From contig NZ_CP021080.1 of the NCBI RefSeq assembly GCF_000802245.2, positions 62,001-126,000 on the forward strand: a stretch of DNA of 64,000 nt. Direction: 5' to 3'. Origin of the DNA: Streptomyces pluripotens. Its GTDB lineage: Bacteria; Actinomycetota; Actinomycetes; Streptomycetales; Streptomycetaceae. Both the position numbers and the translations under genes were made by a program. The notes beneath the pieces are model-generated. The model was not told where the DNA came from and ran no database searches. It worked only from the letters and a program-made list of their open reading frames with translations. Below, in pieces: positions 28,148 through 36,591 of this stretch; position 1 is the first letter of the stretch, and each line of letters opens with the position of its first letter.

Positions 28148-29181
28148 GCACCACCCGCCGGAAGCCGGCCCGCACCGACCAGGGCACACACCGGGACACC
28201 GACGCCGGACACCACCGCGAACTGCTGGCGTCGATGCTGCTGATCCGCCGATTCGAAGAGCGGTGCGTGGAGTTGTACAGCGCCGCGAAGATTCGGGGCT
28301 TCGTACACCTGTACATAGGTGAGGAGGCGGTGGCGGTCGGCGTGCTCCGGGCGCTCACCGCGTCCGACGCGGTGGTCTCGACCTACCGCGAACACGGCCA
28401 CGCCCTGGCGCGCGGCGTGCCCGCCGACTCCGTCATGGCGGAGATGTACGGCAAGATCACCGGGTGCAGCCGGGGCCGCGGCGGCTCCATGCACCTGTTC
28501 GACGAAGGTCGCCGCTTCTACGGCGGCAATGCCATCGTCGGCGGCGGTCTCCCACTCGCCGCCGGTCTCGCCCTGGCGGAGAGGATGCGCGGCGGACCGG
28601 GCGTGGTCTGCTGCTTCTTCGGCGACGGTGCCTTCGCCGAGGGCGAGTTCCACGAGACCGCGAACCTGGCGGCCCTGTGGGACCTGCCACTGCTGCTGGC
28701 CTGCGAGAACAACCTGTACGCCATGGGCACTCCGCTCCACGAAGAGCACGCCCAGACCGATCTCGCCATGCGCGCGGCCTCCTACGGCATGGCCTCCTGG
28801 GCGGTCGACGGCATGGACGTCCTCGCAGTGGAAGAGGCCGCCCGGCGGGCCGTGGACGGCATCCGCGCCGGGCACGGACCCCACTTCCTGGAACTGCGCA
28901 CCTACCGCTTCCGCGCCCACTCCATGTACGACCCCGACCGGTACCGGGACAAGGCCGAGATCGAACGGTGGCGGCAACGGGACCCCTTGCTCGTGCTCGG
29001 CACGCGGATGCGCGCGGCGGGCGAGCTAGACGACATGTCGTACACCTCTCTGGACCAGGAGGCGGCCGACGTGGTCGACCGTGCGGTGTCAGCCGCGGAA
29101 TCGGCGCCCCTGGAGCCGGCCGCCGATCTGCTGCGGTACGTGAGTACGGACCCCGGTGACCTGCCGGAGTCACTCCGATGA
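28144..29181 (+). CDS. pdhA: Pyruvate dehydrogenase-type E1 component, alpha subunit
   Basis: This 345-residue thiamine-diphosphate enzyme subunit decarboxylates a 2-oxo acid. It has the E1-alpha pattern: [40 protein letters not shown] and the ThDP/Mg motif [20 protein letters not shown] plus ENNLYAMGT. Phosphorylation-loop-like [14 protein letters not shown] is conserved. The sequence is closer to pyruvate (acetoin) than branched-chain E1. The start overlaps the ligase stop and its own stop overlaps the E1-beta start (both ATGA). Confidence 0.9.
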
Positions 29182-30293
29182 ACACGGCGAAGACGGCGAA
29201 GACGATGAAGACAACGGAGACTGCGAAGAGCACGAAGAGTGCGAAGAGTGCGGAGAGTGCGAGGACGGTGCCATCGGAGCAGCTGGGGAGGGCAGCCCGG
29301 TCAGGGAAGACCATGACCACGACGTATCGCGAAGCGCTGCGCGACGCGCTGCGCGAGGCCCTCGCGGCCGATGAACGCGTCTTCCTCATCGGCGAGGACG
29401 TCGGCGCGTACGGCGGCGCCTTCGGGGTGAGCCTCGGCCTCGTCGAGGAGTTCGGTCCCCTGCGGGTGCGCAACACCCCCCTGTCGGAGTCCGCGTTCGT
29501 CGGTGCGGGCATCGGCGCGGCCCTCGCGGGACTGCGGCCCATCGTCGAGGTCATGACGGTCAACTTCAGTCTGCTGGCGCTGGATCAGATCCTCAACAAC
29601 GCGGCGACCCTACGGCACATGTCGGGCGGTCAGCTGTCGGTGCCACTGGTCATCCGGATGACGACGGGTGCCGGACGTCAGTTGGCCGCCCAGCATTCGC
29701 ACAGTCTGGAAGGTTGGTACGCGCACATCCCCGGCATCCGGGTCCTGGCACCCGCCACCCTGCCGGACGCACGCGGCATGCTGACGCCTGCGCTCGCCGA
29801 CCCGGACCCGGTGGTGATCTTCGAACACGGGTCGCTCTACAACGTTTCCGGCGAACTGGAGGCCGGCGCGGGCCCGGTGGACATCTCTTCCGCAGCCGTC
29901 CTGCGCGAGGGCGAGGACGTCACACTGCTCGCCTACGGAGGGTCGGTGCCCAAGGCCCTCGACGCGGCGGAGCTGCTCGCCTCGGACGGCGTCACCGCCG
30001 AGGTCGTGGACCTGCGCAGTCTGCGCCCCCTGGACGACGCGACGATCATGGCTTCCGTGGCCCGGACCCACCGCGCCGTCGTCGTCGACGAGGGCTGGCG
30101 CACCGGAAGTCTCGCCGCCGAGGTGTGCACACGCATCACCGAACAGGCCTTCTGGGATCTCGACGCCCCCGTCGCACGGGTGTGCGGTGCCGAAGTGCCG
30201 ATCCCGTACGCCGCACATCTGGAGCAGGCCGCGCTGCCACAACCAGAGAGCATCACCGCCGCTGCGCGGGAGGTGGTGGGGCGCCGTGGGTGA
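29178..30293 (+). CDS. pdhB: Pyruvate dehydrogenase-type E1 component, beta subunit
   Basis: This 371-residue subunit pairs with E1-alpha to form the ThDP site. The conserved domain begins at [20 protein letters not shown] and shows [37 protein letters not shown] and a transketolase C-terminal domain ([20 protein letters not shown]). The ATGA start at 29178 adds 45 residues of Lys/Thr/Ala/Ser low-complexity sequence ([17 protein letters not shown] and on) encoded by a 9-base repeat; the ATG at 29313, with AGGGAAG upstream, would give the usual length. Either start is possible; overlap with E1-alpha favours the first. Confidence 0.87.
   Translation: MNTAKTAKTMKTTETAKSTKSAKSAESARTVPSEQLGRAARSGKTMTTTYREALRDALREALAADERVFLIGEDVGAYGGAFGVSLGLVEEFGPLRVRNTPLSESAFVGAGIGAALAGLRPIVEVMTVNFSLLALDQILNNAATLRHMSGGQLSVPLVIRMTTGAGRQLAAQHSHSLEGWYAHIPGIRVLAPATLPDARGMLTPALADPDPVVIFEHGSLYNVSGELEAGAGPVDISSAAVLREGEDVTLLAYGGSVPKALDAAELLASDGVTAEVVDLRSLRPLDDATIMASVARTHRAVVVDEGWRTGSLAAEVCTRITEQAFWDLDAPVARVCGAEVPIPYAAHLEQAALPQPESITAAAREVVGRRG
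29182..29268 (+). repeat. Degenerate 9-base tandem repeat (ACGGCGAAG-like) in the pdhB leader
   Basis: Units such as ACGGCGAAG, ACGGCGAAG, ACGATGAAG, AGCACGAAG, AGTGCGAAG, AGTGCGAAG and AGTGCGGAG follow each other, encoding T/S-x-K triplets. The stretch is rich in A and G, unlike its neighbours. It could be slippage-prone and would vary in length between strains. Confidence 0.6.
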
Positions 30294-31761
30294 GTTCACC
30301 ATGCCCTCGCTCGGCGCGGACATGCGGGCCGGGACGCTCCAGGAGTGGCTTGTCGCCCCGGGCGACACCGTCAGCCGCGGTGATGTGATCGCCGTCGTGG
30401 AGACCGACAAGTCGGCGATCGAGGTCGAGTGCTTCGAATCCGGCACGGTGGGCCGTCTGCTCGTCGAGCCCGGTGCCAAGGTCCCGGTCGGTACGCCCTT
30501 GGCCGTGATCGAGGCCACCGAGCCCGCTGGGGGATGGGAGCGGCAATCCGGCGGGGCGGTGACGGCGGCGGAAACGGCGGGCGCCGAGTCGCGGGCGACG
30601 GAGGGGAAGGCAGCGTCCGCTCCCGTTCCAGCCGCCGACCGAGCGGCCCCGGTGCGGAGGCGTCCCGTTGCCGGCGGGCCCCCGGCGGCGCGCACTTCCC
30701 CGCTCAGCAGGTCGACATCCGATGACCGAGGCCCCGATGATCGGGACTCCGGCGGCCAGGCGGTGAGCCCGCTGGTCCGGCACCTCGCCGTCGAGCGGGG
30801 CGTCGACCTGGCGACTGTCCACGGCACCGGCCCGGGCGGCCGGATCACCCGGACGGACGTCGAACGCGCCGAGCACGCGGGCCCCCCGCGGGTGCGTGCC
30901 ACGCCCTACGCACGGCGGCTGGCAGTGGAGTTGGGCGTTGATCTCGCCGGCCTCCACGGCACCGGTGCGGCGGGAGCGGTGCGGGCCGCCGATGTCCGCG
31001 ACGCCGTGCGCCCGCCGTCCGTTCCCGTGAGCGGCCCCCGGCCGGCCGCGGCGCAGCCGCCCCCGGAGATCCAGCTCCCCTCCGGGGCACGCGCCGGCGC
31101 CGCTTCGGCGCGCCGGGCGATCGGTGAGCTGATGAGCCGCTCGAAACGGGAGATCCCGCACTACTACCTCGCCACGACGATCGACATGGCCGCCGCGACG
31201 AACTGGCTGCGCGACCGCAACAGGGAACGGCCGGTCGGCGAGCGGCTGATTCCCGCCGCCCTGCTGCTCAAGGCGGTCGCATCCGCCGCTCGCCAGGTAC
31301 CCGACCTCAACGGCTTCTGGGAGGACGGCGGGTTCGTTCAGGGCCGGGGAGTACACCTGGGATTCGCCGTGTCGCTGCGCGGCGGCGGGCTGGCGGCACC
31401 GGTCATCCATGACGCCGACGCCCTGCCTCCGGGAGAGCTGATGGCGCAGTTGAAGGACCTCGTCGGGCGAGCCCGCAGGGGCCGTCTACGCGGTACGGAG
31501 ACGACCGGCAGCACCCTCACCGTCACCAGCCTCGGCGACCAGGGGGTCGAAACCGTCTTCGGTGTCATCCATCCACCGCAGGTCGCCCTGGTCGGGTTCG
31601 GAGCCGTCGTGGAGCGCCCGTGGGCCGACCACGGGATGCTGGGGGTACGGCCGGTCGTGACGGCCACGCTGTCCGCCGACCACCGCGCCACCGACGGCGC
31701 CGTGGGCGCGCGCTTCCTCACCGCGGTCGGCCGTCTGCTGCAGAAACCGGAGGTGCTGTGA
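30286..31761 (+). CDS. Dihydrolipoamide acyltransferase (E2) with two subunit-binding domains
   Basis: This 491-residue protein is the E2 core of a 2-oxo acid dehydrogenase complex. Residues 1-78 are a lipoyl domain with the lipoylated lysine in [11 protein letters not shown] (K42). Then comes a disordered Ala/Pro/Arg linker (80-158), a peripheral subunit-binding domain at 160-195 ([30 protein letters not shown]) and a second at 205-240 ([30 protein letters not shown]). The catalytic domain (275-491) ends with [14 protein letters not shown], His466 being the catalytic base. Two tandem E1/E3-binding domains are unusual. The GTG start overlaps pdhB by eight bases. No E3 gene follows. Confidence 0.87.
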   Translation: MGEFTMPSLGADMRAGTLQEWLVAPGDTVSRGDVIAVVETDKSAIEVECFESGTVGRLLVEPGAKVPVGTPLAVIEATEPAGGWERQSGGAVTAAETAGAESRATEGKAASAPVPAADRAAPVRRRPVAGGPPAARTSPLSRSTSDDRGPDDRDSGGQAVSPLVRHLAVERGVDLATVHGTGPGGRITRTDVERAEHAGPPRVRATPYARRLAVELGVDLAGLHGTGAAGAVRAADVRDAVRPPSVPVSGPRPAAAQPPPEIQLPSGARAGAASARRAIGELMSRSKREIPHYYLATTIDMAAATNWLRDRNRERPVGERLIPAALLLKAVASAARQVPDLNGFWEDGGFVQGRGVHLGFAVSLRGGGLAAPVIHDADALPPGELMAQLKDLVGRARRGRLRGTETTGSTLTVTSLGDQGVETVFGVIHPPQVALVGFGAVVERPWADHGMLGVRPVVTATLSADHRATDGAVGARFLTAVGRLLQKPEVL

Positions 31762-32006
31762 TGGAGCGGAGTGAAGCACTACGCCTGGTGGAGGAGGCGC
31801 TGACCCGGGTGGTGCCGGACGCCGACGTCGGTGCCCTGGAGCCGGATCTTCCGTTCCGCGACGCGCTCGAATTCGACTCGCTCGACTTCCTGGCCTTCGT
31901 CGAGACCCTGTCCGAGCGGTCGGGCCTGCGTATCGACGAGGACGACTATCCGCGGCTGACGACGCTCGACGACACATCCGCGTTCCTGGCTGCCCGGGCG
32001 CCATGA
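31761..32006 (+). CDS. Acyl carrier protein
   Basis: This 81-residue acidic protein has the four-helix carrier pattern. The phosphopantetheine serine lies in LEFDSLDFLAFVE, matching the DSL motif; helix 1 is EALRLVEEALTRV. The start shares one base with the E2 stop (TGATG), so it is the last gene of the ligase-PDH operon. A stand-alone carrier in a PDH operon, away from fatty-acid or polyketide synthase genes, suggests that an acyl group is moved onto it by an unseen transferase. The phosphopantetheinyl transferase is not in the window. Confidence 0.85.
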   Translation: MERSEALRLVEEALTRVVPDADVGALEPDLPFRDALEFDSLDFLAFVETLSERSGLRIDEDDYPRLTTLDDTSAFLAARAP

Positions 32007-32044
32007 GGCATGCCCGGGCAGCCACGGATCCGCGGTGTCCACCG

Positions 32045-32069
32045 GGCCCCGCGGGTACCCGGAGGGGCC
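32045..32069. terminator. Bidirectional hairpin between the PDH operon and a convergent CBS gene
   Basis: GGCCCC (32045-32050) pairs with GGGGCC (32064-32069), and the loop holds a further CGGGTACCCG palindrome. It fills the 66-base gap between two convergent stops. Confidence 0.5.
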
Positions 32070-32072
32070 TCG

Positions 32073-32567
32073 CTACGGAATGACGATCCCCCGCACTTGC
32101 TCCGTACTGCGGGGCGGCAGCCCGGGCAGGGTCACCCGGGCCGGCTGGTCCGGGGCCGCCACGGCCTGGCGGTGCAGGCCGGCCACACAGGCGACGTAGT
32201 CACGGGCCGTGAGCAGGCCGACCAACCGCCCGTGCGGGTCCGTGACCGGCAGCGCCTCGACGTGCTCCTCCGTCATCACCCTTGCCGCGTACAGGGCGGA
32301 GTCCTCCGGGTGGACGGTCGCGGTCCGGCGGGCGTGCACGAGGTCGCGCACCGTGCGGCGGGACAGGGCCGCGGCAGTGACCGCGCAGGCCACCGCGAGC
32401 TCGGCCCGGTCTAGCAGCCCGGCACAGCAGCCGTCCTGGCGCACCACGGGCAACTGACGCTGCTCGGACCGTTCTATGACCTCCCAGGCCATCAGCACGC
32501 TCTCGTTCTCACTGATCGAGTACGGGGCGGTGTCCATCAGGCTCCGCACCGCAGGTTGCTCGTCCAC
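32073..32567 (-). CDS. CBS domain pair protein
   Basis: This 164-residue protein consists of two CBS motifs (about 8-70, LMDTAPYSISENESVLMA, QRQLPVVRQDGCCAGLLD; and about 75-140, ATVHPEDSALYAARVMTEEHVEALPVTD in part). It lacks the BON domain of the other two CBS proteins here. GTG at 32567 is chosen because GAGGAGG precedes it by five bases; the frame runs upstream to 32684 without support. A perfect GGGCC-N4-GGCCC palindrome is 147 bases upstream. Probable adenine-nucleotide sensor of the same stress set. Confidence 0.82.
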   Translation of the reverse strand: MDEQPAVRSLMDTAPYSISENESVLMAWEVIERSEQRQLPVVRQDGCCAGLLDRAELAVACAVTAAALSRRTVRDLVHARRTATVHPEDSALYAARVMTEEHVEALPVTDPHGRLVGLLTARDYVACVAGLHRQAVAAPDQPARVTLPGLPPRSTEQVRGIVIP

Positions 32568-32713
32568 GGCTGCCTCCTCGGCCTCCGTCAGGGCCTGGGC
32601 GGTGCAGGGGTACGTACGCTCGAAGTGCCGCGCCGCATGCCGTCGGCAGGTTCGGGGCACGCGTCCCTCCGCGTTCACTCTCACGCTCGCCGCACCGGCG
32701 GTCGCCTGTCATG

Positions 32714-32727
32714 GGGCCTCATGGCCC
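32714..32727. promoter_or_regulatory. Perfect palindrome GGGCC-TCAT-GGCCC upstream of the CBS gene
   Basis: It lies between the CBS gene and the phosphatase gene, both on the minus strand, 147 bases before the CBS start and separate from the phosphatase terminator hairpin at 32754. Third exact match to the shared pattern. Confidence 0.5.
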
Positions 32728-32753
32728 TGGAAGGTGCCGTTGGCCCCACCGCT

Positions 32754-32770
32754 CGGGCCCGTGGGGCCCG
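32754..32770 (-). terminator. Hairpin directly after the phosphatase gene
   Basis: CGGGCCC (32754-32760) and GGGCCCG (32764-32770) form a 7-base stem with a 3-base loop, four bases beyond the phosphatase stop. Likely transcription terminator. Confidence 0.55.
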
Positions 32771-32774
32771 GGTG

Positions 32775-34955
32775 TCAGGGTCGCGTCGCGGCATGCAGCA
32801 CCAGCAGCGCGACGTCATCGGTGCGCTGCCAGCCGATGCCCGTTCTCCCCAGGAGGCTGTCGATCAGCAGATCCAGATCCCGGTCGTCCGCCTCGGCGAG
32901 TTCATGTGCGAGACCCGCGATGGATGTGTCGAGGTCGACGCCTGGTCGCTCGATGAGGCCGTCGGTGTAGAGGGCGATCATCAACCCGGGGGCCAAGGGT
33001 ATTTCGGTCACCGGGAAGTCGGCGTCGGGATCGATGCCCAGCAGTGGTCCGGGGGGCACGTCGACGGGGCCGGCGTCACCGCCGGACAGCCGTCTGATCG
33101 GTGGCGGATGCCCCGCGCTGGCCAGGGTGACCCGGCGACCGGCGAGGTCGACGTGGGTGTAGAGGCAACTGGTGAACAGGTCGAGGCCAAGGTCGGTGAG
33201 GAGCCGGTTGGTACCAAGGAGCACCTGGTCCGGGGTGGTTCCGAGGGCCGCGTGGGCGTGCACCGCGGTACGTACCTGCCCCATGAGAGCGGCGGCGGCC
33301 GCGTCGTGCCCCTGAACGTCACCGATGACGGCTGCGACGGCGGTGTCGCCGAGCGGGATGAGGTCGTAGAAGTCTCCGCCGATGTCCATGCCCCGGGTCG
33401 CTGGCAGATAGCGGGCGGCGACCCGCAGACCGGTGACCTCGGGCAGGCTACGCGGTAGCAGCGCCTGCTGGAGTCCATGGGCGAGGTCGCGTTTGGTGTC
33501 GTAGAGGCGGGCGCGGTCGAGGGCCTGGGCGATGAGGCCGGCGAGCGAGGTCATGACGGCTCGTTCCTCGGCCGGAAACGCATGGGGCCGGTCGTAGGAC
33601 AGGATGCAGCAGCCGACCGGGCGGCCGGTCACGATCAGCGGCAGGAAGGCCCATGCCTGCTTGCCGCTGATCATCGCGGCCTCGGGGTAGACGCGCCGCA
33701 TCTCCTCCGGGTCGGAGAAGAACGCGGGGATGCCGCTGCCGAGGGCATGCCCGGCTGGGGTGAAGGTGGTGTCGAGAGGCAGGCCGTCGAGGCGCTCGAT
33801 GATGTGGGGGTCGTAGCCGCGGTACCCGGTGATCCGCAGCCGCCCGGCATCGGCTGTGGACAGGACCAGCGACTGGGCGCCGAATGCCGGGACGACCTGG
33901 TCGGCCACCAGGTCGATGACGTCCTGGACGCCGACCACCTCGGTCAGTGCGGCAGCCAGGTGCATGAGCTGGTACAGCCGGCCGGCGCGGGCGGGCACGG
34001 CGGCCTGCGTGAAGGGGCGGGGCTGGAACGGGGGCCGGGCCGGCGCGTTGCTGGGGACGATCCGGACGCTGATGCCGCTGGCGTCCGGGTAGAGGTGGAA
34101 GTCCAGCCAGTGGTCCGGCGGACGGCACGCGGTGAAGAGGACGGGCTCACGGCTGATCACCGCGGCGCGGTAGCGGTCCTCATAGGTGGGGTCGTCGAGC
34201 CAGCGCAGGGACTGCCACGGCAGTGTACCCAGCAGCAGGCCCGCGTCGCGGCCCAGCAGGTCGCAGGCGCCCGAGCTCAGGTAGGTGAAGCGCCCTTCCA
34301 GGTCCAGGGCGCAGCTACCGCCGGGCAGACGTTCGATGAGGTCGGCGGCGCCCTGCGCCGAGCCCGCGGGCCGGCCTCCGGTTCCGGTGGGAAGTGCGCG
34401 CGGCCGGTCACCGGGGGCCGGGAACACCCCGTGGTCGATGGCCTCCTCCAACAACCGGGCCAGTCGTCCGCAACTGGATGCGATGTTCCCCCGTTCCCGC
34501 TGCGTCATGTGTGGCGGACGGGTCGCCGGCCACATCAGCAGCAGGACTCCCCACCGGCGGATTCCGGTGACCGGTGCGGCGGCCAGCGCCAACGGGTACG
34601 GCAGCACGAGTGCGCTGCGCGGGTAGGCGCGGGCCATTTCCTCCTGGCTGCTCACCCACACGATGTCATCCCGGCACAGCGCCTCGGCCACGGGTGTCGG
34701 GGCGGTCACGGAAATCTTCTCCCACGGCGCCGCGAAGTCGGCCGGAGCCCCGTGGATCACGTCGAGGAACAGGTGCTGCTCATCCGGTGCGAGAAGGTAC
34801 AGAGCGCCAATGGACGCGCCCGTCCGGCGTACCGTCTCCGCGAACGCGGCGTCCAGCGCCTCCGTGTGTCCCTCACCCGTCCGGGGCACGAGCACCTCCA
34901 GCCTGGCAGGGGCGGCTCCCAGGAGAGCCGCCCGGGGCGCCCGGCGGGGCCGCAT
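32775..34955 (-). CDS. SpoIIE-family serine phosphatase with GAF and PAS sensors
   Basis: This 726-residue cytoplasmic protein has a GAF domain at about 30-190 (IGALYLLAPDEQHLFLDVI), a PAS domain at about 230-335 (CALDLEGRFTYLSSGACDLL), a second GAF at about 360-505 (YDPHIIERLDGLPLDTTF, ERAVMTSLAGLIAQALD) and a PP2C-type SpoIIE domain at 525-726. The phosphatase metal-binding aspartates are visible in MDIGGDFYDLIPL, VIGDVQGHDAAAAALMG and ALYTDGLIERPG. Such proteins usually dephosphorylate anti-sigma antagonists in partner-switching networks; no kinase or antagonist is adjacent. The ATG at 34955 is preferred over the longer frame to 35192, whose extra residues are Pro/Arg shadow. Confidence 0.87.
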   Translation of the reverse strand: MRPRRAPRAALLGAAPARLEVLVPRTGEGHTEALDAAFAETVRRTGASIGALYLLAPDEQHLFLDVIHGAPADFAAPWEKISVTAPTPVAEALCRDDIVWVSSQEEMARAYPRSALVLPYPLALAAAPVTGIRRWGVLLLMWPATRPPHMTQRERGNIASSCGRLARLLEEAIDHGVFPAPGDRPRALPTGTGGRPAGSAQGAADLIERLPGGSCALDLEGRFTYLSSGACDLLGRDAGLLLGTLPWQSLRWLDDPTYEDRYRAAVISREPVLFTACRPPDHWLDFHLYPDASGISVRIVPSNAPARPPFQPRPFTQAAVPARAGRLYQLMHLAAALTEVVGVQDVIDLVADQVVPAFGAQSLVLSTADAGRLRITGYRGYDPHIIERLDGLPLDTTFTPAGHALGSGIPAFFSDPEEMRRVYPEAAMISGKQAWAFLPLIVTGRPVGCCILSYDRPHAFPAEERAVMTSLAGLIAQALDRARLYDTKRDLAHGLQQALLPRSLPEVTGLRVAARYLPATRGMDIGGDFYDLIPLGDTAVAAVIGDVQGHDAAAAALMGQVRTAVHAHAALGTTPDQVLLGTNRLLTDLGLDLFTSCLYTHVDLAGRRVTLASAGHPPPIRRLSGGDAGPVDVPPGPLLGIDPDADFPVTEIPLAPGLMIALYTDGLIERPGVDLDTSIAGLAHELAEADDRDLDLLIDSLLGRTGIGWQRTDDVALLVLHAATRP

Positions 34956-35296
34956 CGCACGACCCCACCGGACGCTTGCCGGCCTCGTTCCTATCGGGAC
35001 GCTACGCCCCCGGGCGGCCGTCGGCACGCCGTCCGGTGGCGGCCGACGGCCGGGGAGCACACCGGGTGCCCCTTCCACGATCTGCCCGGTGGCTGCGCAA
35101 GCCGCCTGGGGCACCGGGGGGCACCACCGCAGCGCAGGTGCCGGGCACGGGGCGGGTCGGAAGGGGTCCGGGCGGCTGACCAGGCTGTCCACCGCGCAGC
35201 CGCTCCGGGATCACGGAACAGCTGGTGCCCTTCGTGTTGTCCGGCCGGTCCCGGCCGGTGTCTGGACGGTCCCGGCCGGGCTTGGGTGCCTGCCGT
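34956..35296. other. 341-base gap without a gene
   Basis: I see no supported coding region. It contains the phosphatase promoter and a 12-base direct repeat GGTCCCGGCCGG (35247-35258 and 35268-35279) close behind the bL37 stop. Open frames here are GC shadows. Confidence 0.5.
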
Positions 35297-35374
35297 TCAG
35301 GACTGGGGCCGTCGCCCGTGGTTCGCCGGGTGCTTGCCCCGGGACTTCTTCTTCCGACGTCGCTTCGAGGACAT
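35297..35374 (-). CDS. bL37-type micro ribosomal protein (25 residues)
   Basis: The ATG at 35374 has GGGAGG seven bases upstream and opens MSSKRRRKKKSRGKHPANHG, ending RRPQS and TGA. The composition (poly-Lys/Arg followed by the ANHGRRP box) matches the actinobacterial large-subunit protein bL37, about 24 residues long in mycobacteria. It would bind 23S rRNA as a basic peptide. It stands alone between the phosphatase and lipid-kinase genes. It is far shorter than usual gene-calling limits and is easily missed. Confidence 0.8.
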   Translation of the reverse strand: MSSKRRRKKKSRGKHPANHGRRPQS

Positions 35375-35426
35375 GAGGAACCTCCCTGCGGCCGTTGACG
35401 GAGACACAAGACTCCGGCCACCTACC

Positions 35427-35458
35427 GCATACACATGAATCACCATACATGTGAATCA
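35427..35458. repeat. Tandem 16-base direct repeat in an AT-rich patch upstream of the bL37 gene
   Basis: GCATACACATGAATCA (35427-35442) is followed directly by CCATACATGTGAATCA (35443-35458), 13 of 16 bases alike. It lies 53 bases before the bL37 start, in the most AT-rich stretch of this gap, which also has GGTATATC. It could be a pair of regulator sites or part of the promoter. The rest of 35375-35674 shows no gene. Confidence 0.5.
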
Positions 35459-35674
35459 ACACGGTATATCGGGATGGTTCTCCCGGCGACAGCGGGCAAC
35501 CGCGTCCCGGTTCGCCGACAGTCGTCCGACGGACCGACCGCGATGCGCGCCCCGGTGACCTCCACCGGCACGCCCGGTTCCACCTCCACCGCGCAGCGGT
35601 GCGCTCCTCATCGGCCCGGGGCCCGGTGACCGGGCTCCTCACCTCCAGAACCGCACCCGGAGGGGTGGTGGCGG

Positions 35675-36556
35675 TCAGTACAGCACCGACAGGTCCCCGG
35701 GGCGCACCCGCACCGTCACCGGCAGACCGGCCTCCACCTCGCCGTCGGCGCCGTAAGGGACCGGGCGGTTGGCCTCGATGCGCAGTTCCCTGCCGCGCAG
35801 CACGTGCACTTCGGGCCGGTGGACGTGGGCGCCCGTGCCGAGTTCGTTCATCAGGGCGAAGAAGAGCCGACGCGGCGCCTCGCGGATCAACACGACGTCC
35901 AGCAGTCCGTCGTCGACCCGCGCGCCGGGCGCGATGAGCCGACCGGAGCCGTAGTAAGGGGAGTTGGCCGCGACCACGGTGTAACCGCGGTGGGTGTGGT
36001 CCACGCCGTCGACGGTGACACGGAAGTCGGCCGGCCGCCAGGTGGCGACTGCACGCAGGCCACCCGCGTAGTACGAGGCGGCACCACGCAGCAGCCGGGC
36101 GTTGTTGGCGTGGCGGTTGGCCTCGGCGTCGACTCCGGCGTAGACGCTGCCCAGGACCACGGTGCGCTGATGGACGGCCGACTCCACCTCGATGGTGTCG
36201 ACCGCTCTGGGCTCGGCGTGCAGCAGCACGCGGGCGAGTGCGGCGGGGTCGGCGGGCAGGTCCAGTGCACGGGCGAAGTCGTTGCCGCGCCCGGCGGGTA
36301 CGAGGCCCAGGACGGCTCCGGTACCGCTGAGCACGCCGCCGACGCCGCCGGCGATCCCGTCACCGCCGACGGCCAGGACGATCCGCCCGCGCTCACCAGC
36401 CCGGAGAGCGATGTCCTGGGCGTGGGCGAGGCTGTGGCTGTACACCGTCTCCAGCCCGGCCCCGGCTTCGCGGAGCAGGCGGGCCACGTGGAGCAGCGTC
36501 GCCGCTGCGGTCGAGCCGCCCGCGGTGGGGTTGACGACGGCGGTGAACTGTCGCAT
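35675..36556 (-). CDS. Diacylglycerol/lipid kinase family protein (DAGK_cat)
   Basis: This 293-residue protein has the NAD-kinase-like lipid kinase fold. It begins FTAVVNPTAGGSTAAATLL, followed by the ATP-binding loop LAVGGDGIAGGVGGVL and the family signature PAGRGNDFARALDLP; the C-terminal beta-sandwich includes YTVVAANSPYYGSGRLIAP. In the usual GGDGT motif Thr is replaced by Ile. It transfers phosphate from ATP to a lipid alcohol such as diacylglycerol. ATG 36556 has GAAAGG upstream. It follows the AGPS-like gene by 35 bases on the same strand, so both are likely co-transcribed. Confidence 0.87.
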   Translation of the reverse strand: MRQFTAVVNPTAGGSTAAATLLHVARLLREAGAGLETVYSHSLAHAQDIALRAGERGRIVLAVGGDGIAGGVGGVLSGTGAVLGLVPAGRGNDFARALDLPADPAALARVLLHAEPRAVDTIEVESAVHQRTVVLGSVYAGVDAEANRHANNARLLRGAASYYAGGLRAVATWRPADFRVTVDGVDHTHRGYTVVAANSPYYGSGRLIAPGARVDDGLLDVVLIREAPRRLFFALMNELGTGAHVHRPEVHVLRGRELRIEANRPVPYGADGEVEAGLPVTVRVRPGDLSVLY

Positions 36557-36591
36557 CGGTGTGCCTTTCGAGGCAGGCGGATCTGGCGGGG

